Assembly (NCBI GenBank): GCA_030730545.1
Contig: JANQUX010000471.1
Coordinates: 1-14,867, forward strand
Direction of reading: 5' to 3'
Length of the DNA: 14,867 nucleotides
DNA from: Maribacter sp.
GTDB lineage: Bacteria > Bacteroidota > Bacteroidia > Flavobacteriales > Flavobacteriaceae
A program made the translations under genes and the position numbers. Numbering within the stretch: position 1 is the stretch's first letter; every line of letters starts with the position of its first letter. The notes under the pieces were generated by a model. The model worked only from the letters and a program-made list of their open reading frames with translations, ran no database searches and was not told where the DNA came from. Below, piece by piece: positions 14,236 through 14,867 of the stretch.

Positions 14236-14867
14236 ATGATTTCAGAAGAACAATTTAAAGAAGAGATTACATTAATCATAGCAAATGCCATTCGTGAAGA
14301 TGTTGGTGATGGCGACCATAGCTCATTGGCTTGTATACCAGATACGGCAACGGGCAAGGCAAAATTGTTGGTGAAAGATGAAGGTATTATCGCTGGTGTA
14401 GATTTTGCTGAGCTTGTATTTTATTTTGTGGATCCTAATTTGAAAATAGAAGTACTAATAAAAGATGGTACGCCAGTAAATCACGGCGATATCGTGTTTT
14501 ACATAGAAGGTAGTTCTCAAAGCATATTAAAAGCTGAACGTTTGGTATTGAATGCAATGCAAAGAATGAGCGCTATAGCGACCAAAACCCATATGTTCGT
14601 TAATCTATTAAAAGGAACCGGCACTAAAATTCTAGATACCAGAAAAACTACACCAGGTATTCGTGCGCTAGAGAAGTGGGCGGTAAAAATTGGTGGTGGA
14701 GAAAATCACAGATTCGCATTGTACGATATGATTATGTTAAAGGATAATCATATTGATTTTGCTGGTGGCATAACCAAGGCAATAAATAAAACCAAGAACT
14801 ATCTTGAAGAAACGGGTCGCGATTTAAAAATCATTGTTGAGGCAAGAAACTTAGAAGAAATCAAAGA
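14236..14867 (+). CDS. nadC: Nicotinate-nucleotide pyrophosphorylase (quinolinate phosphoribosyltransferase), 3' end outside the window
   Basis: The frame opens at ATG 14236 and is still open at the right edge, giving 210 complete codons of a family that is usually about 285 residues. The enzyme converts quinolinate and PRPP to nicotinate mononucleotide, PPi and CO2 in de novo NAD synthesis. Seen: REDVGDGDHSS (20-30), ERLVLNAMQRMSAIAT (101-116), the PRPP/quinolinate-binding DTRKTTPG (134-141), K151 with GGG (153-155), HR (158-159), LKDNH (168-172) and the start of the VEARN strand (201-205). The N-terminal beta domain and most of the barrel are present and intact. It diverges from rlmH over 65 bases; TAGATTTT (14222-14229) is a one-mismatch -7 candidate close to the start. 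Confidence 0.95.
   Translation, partial: MISEEQFKEEITLIIANAIREDVGDGDHSSLACIPDTATGKAKLLVKDEGIIAGVDFAELVFYFVDPNLKIEVLIKDGTPVNHGDIVFYIEGSSQSILKAERLVLNAMQRMSAIATKTHMFVNLLKGTGTKILDTRKTTPGIRALEKWAVKIGGGENHRFALYDMIMLKDNHIDFAGGITKAINKTKNYLEETGRDLKIIVEARNLEEIK

Noticed and set aside
14136..14357. Minus-strand frame across the rlmH start and nadC
   Set aside because: It overlaps the strongly supported N-terminus of nadC and shows no domain features.

Overview
The window looks like chromosomal DNA from a marine-type member of the Flavobacteriaceae (Bacteroidota). It is AT-rich and start codons lack clear Shine-Dalgarno sequences. Several intergenic gaps carry exact matches to the Bacteroidota -7 promoter element TAnnTTTG. 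The protein families are typical of this group: a Haem_bd protein, a CarboxypepD_reg-like protein, a DUF4337 protein, a DEAD-box helicase with a Gly/Arg tail, and an E. coli-type SerA fused to a SerB-like HAD domain. The genus cannot be fixed from the sequence. I see no rRNA, tRNA, CRISPR array, insertion sequence or phage gene, and no stretch over 300 bases without a gene.

Layout. 1-2096: the 3' end of a heme-binding-domain gene overlaps the 3' end of a class III sirtuin gene (minus strand). A TrmH-type tRNA methyltransferase gene diverges from the sirtuin and is followed by a small VOC-family gene. 2111-6558 (minus): a DEAD-box RNA helicase, a UUCG-loop terminator, a secreted CarboxypepD_reg-like protein and a GH13 alpha-amylase lipoprotein. 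6717-7935 (minus): rdgB and a DUF4337 membrane protein, overlapping by 11 bases. 7995-10645 (plus): an isoprenylcysteine-methyltransferase-like membrane protein, then a tight three-gene cluster of a SatD-family protein, a DUF3307 membrane protein and a secreted alpha/beta hydrolase. 10786-12678 (plus): the SerB-SerA fusion, closed by a perfect 14-bp terminator hairpin. 12851-13669 (plus): a PilJ-N sensor protein with a histidine-kinase-like dimerisation segment but no ATPase domain. 13697-14867: rlmH (minus), divergent from nadC (plus), which runs off the right edge.

Most genes are housekeeping: serine synthesis, NAD synthesis, nucleotide-pool sanitation, rRNA and tRNA methylation, RNA remodelling and lysine deacylation. 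The least explained unit is SatD-DUF3307. SatD joins an N-terminal region whose motif layout resembles class III cyclase or GGDEF palm domains (GD near residue 8, RGDEF near 42-46) to a C-terminal helix-turn-helix. It lies 2 bases upstream of a polytopic membrane protein with conserved-looking His/Asp residues in its membrane segments. Its upstream gap is built from repeated short words. This is the best candidate here for an undescribed signalling or regulatory system, but the function is inference. The kinase-less PilJ-N protein is the second candidate.
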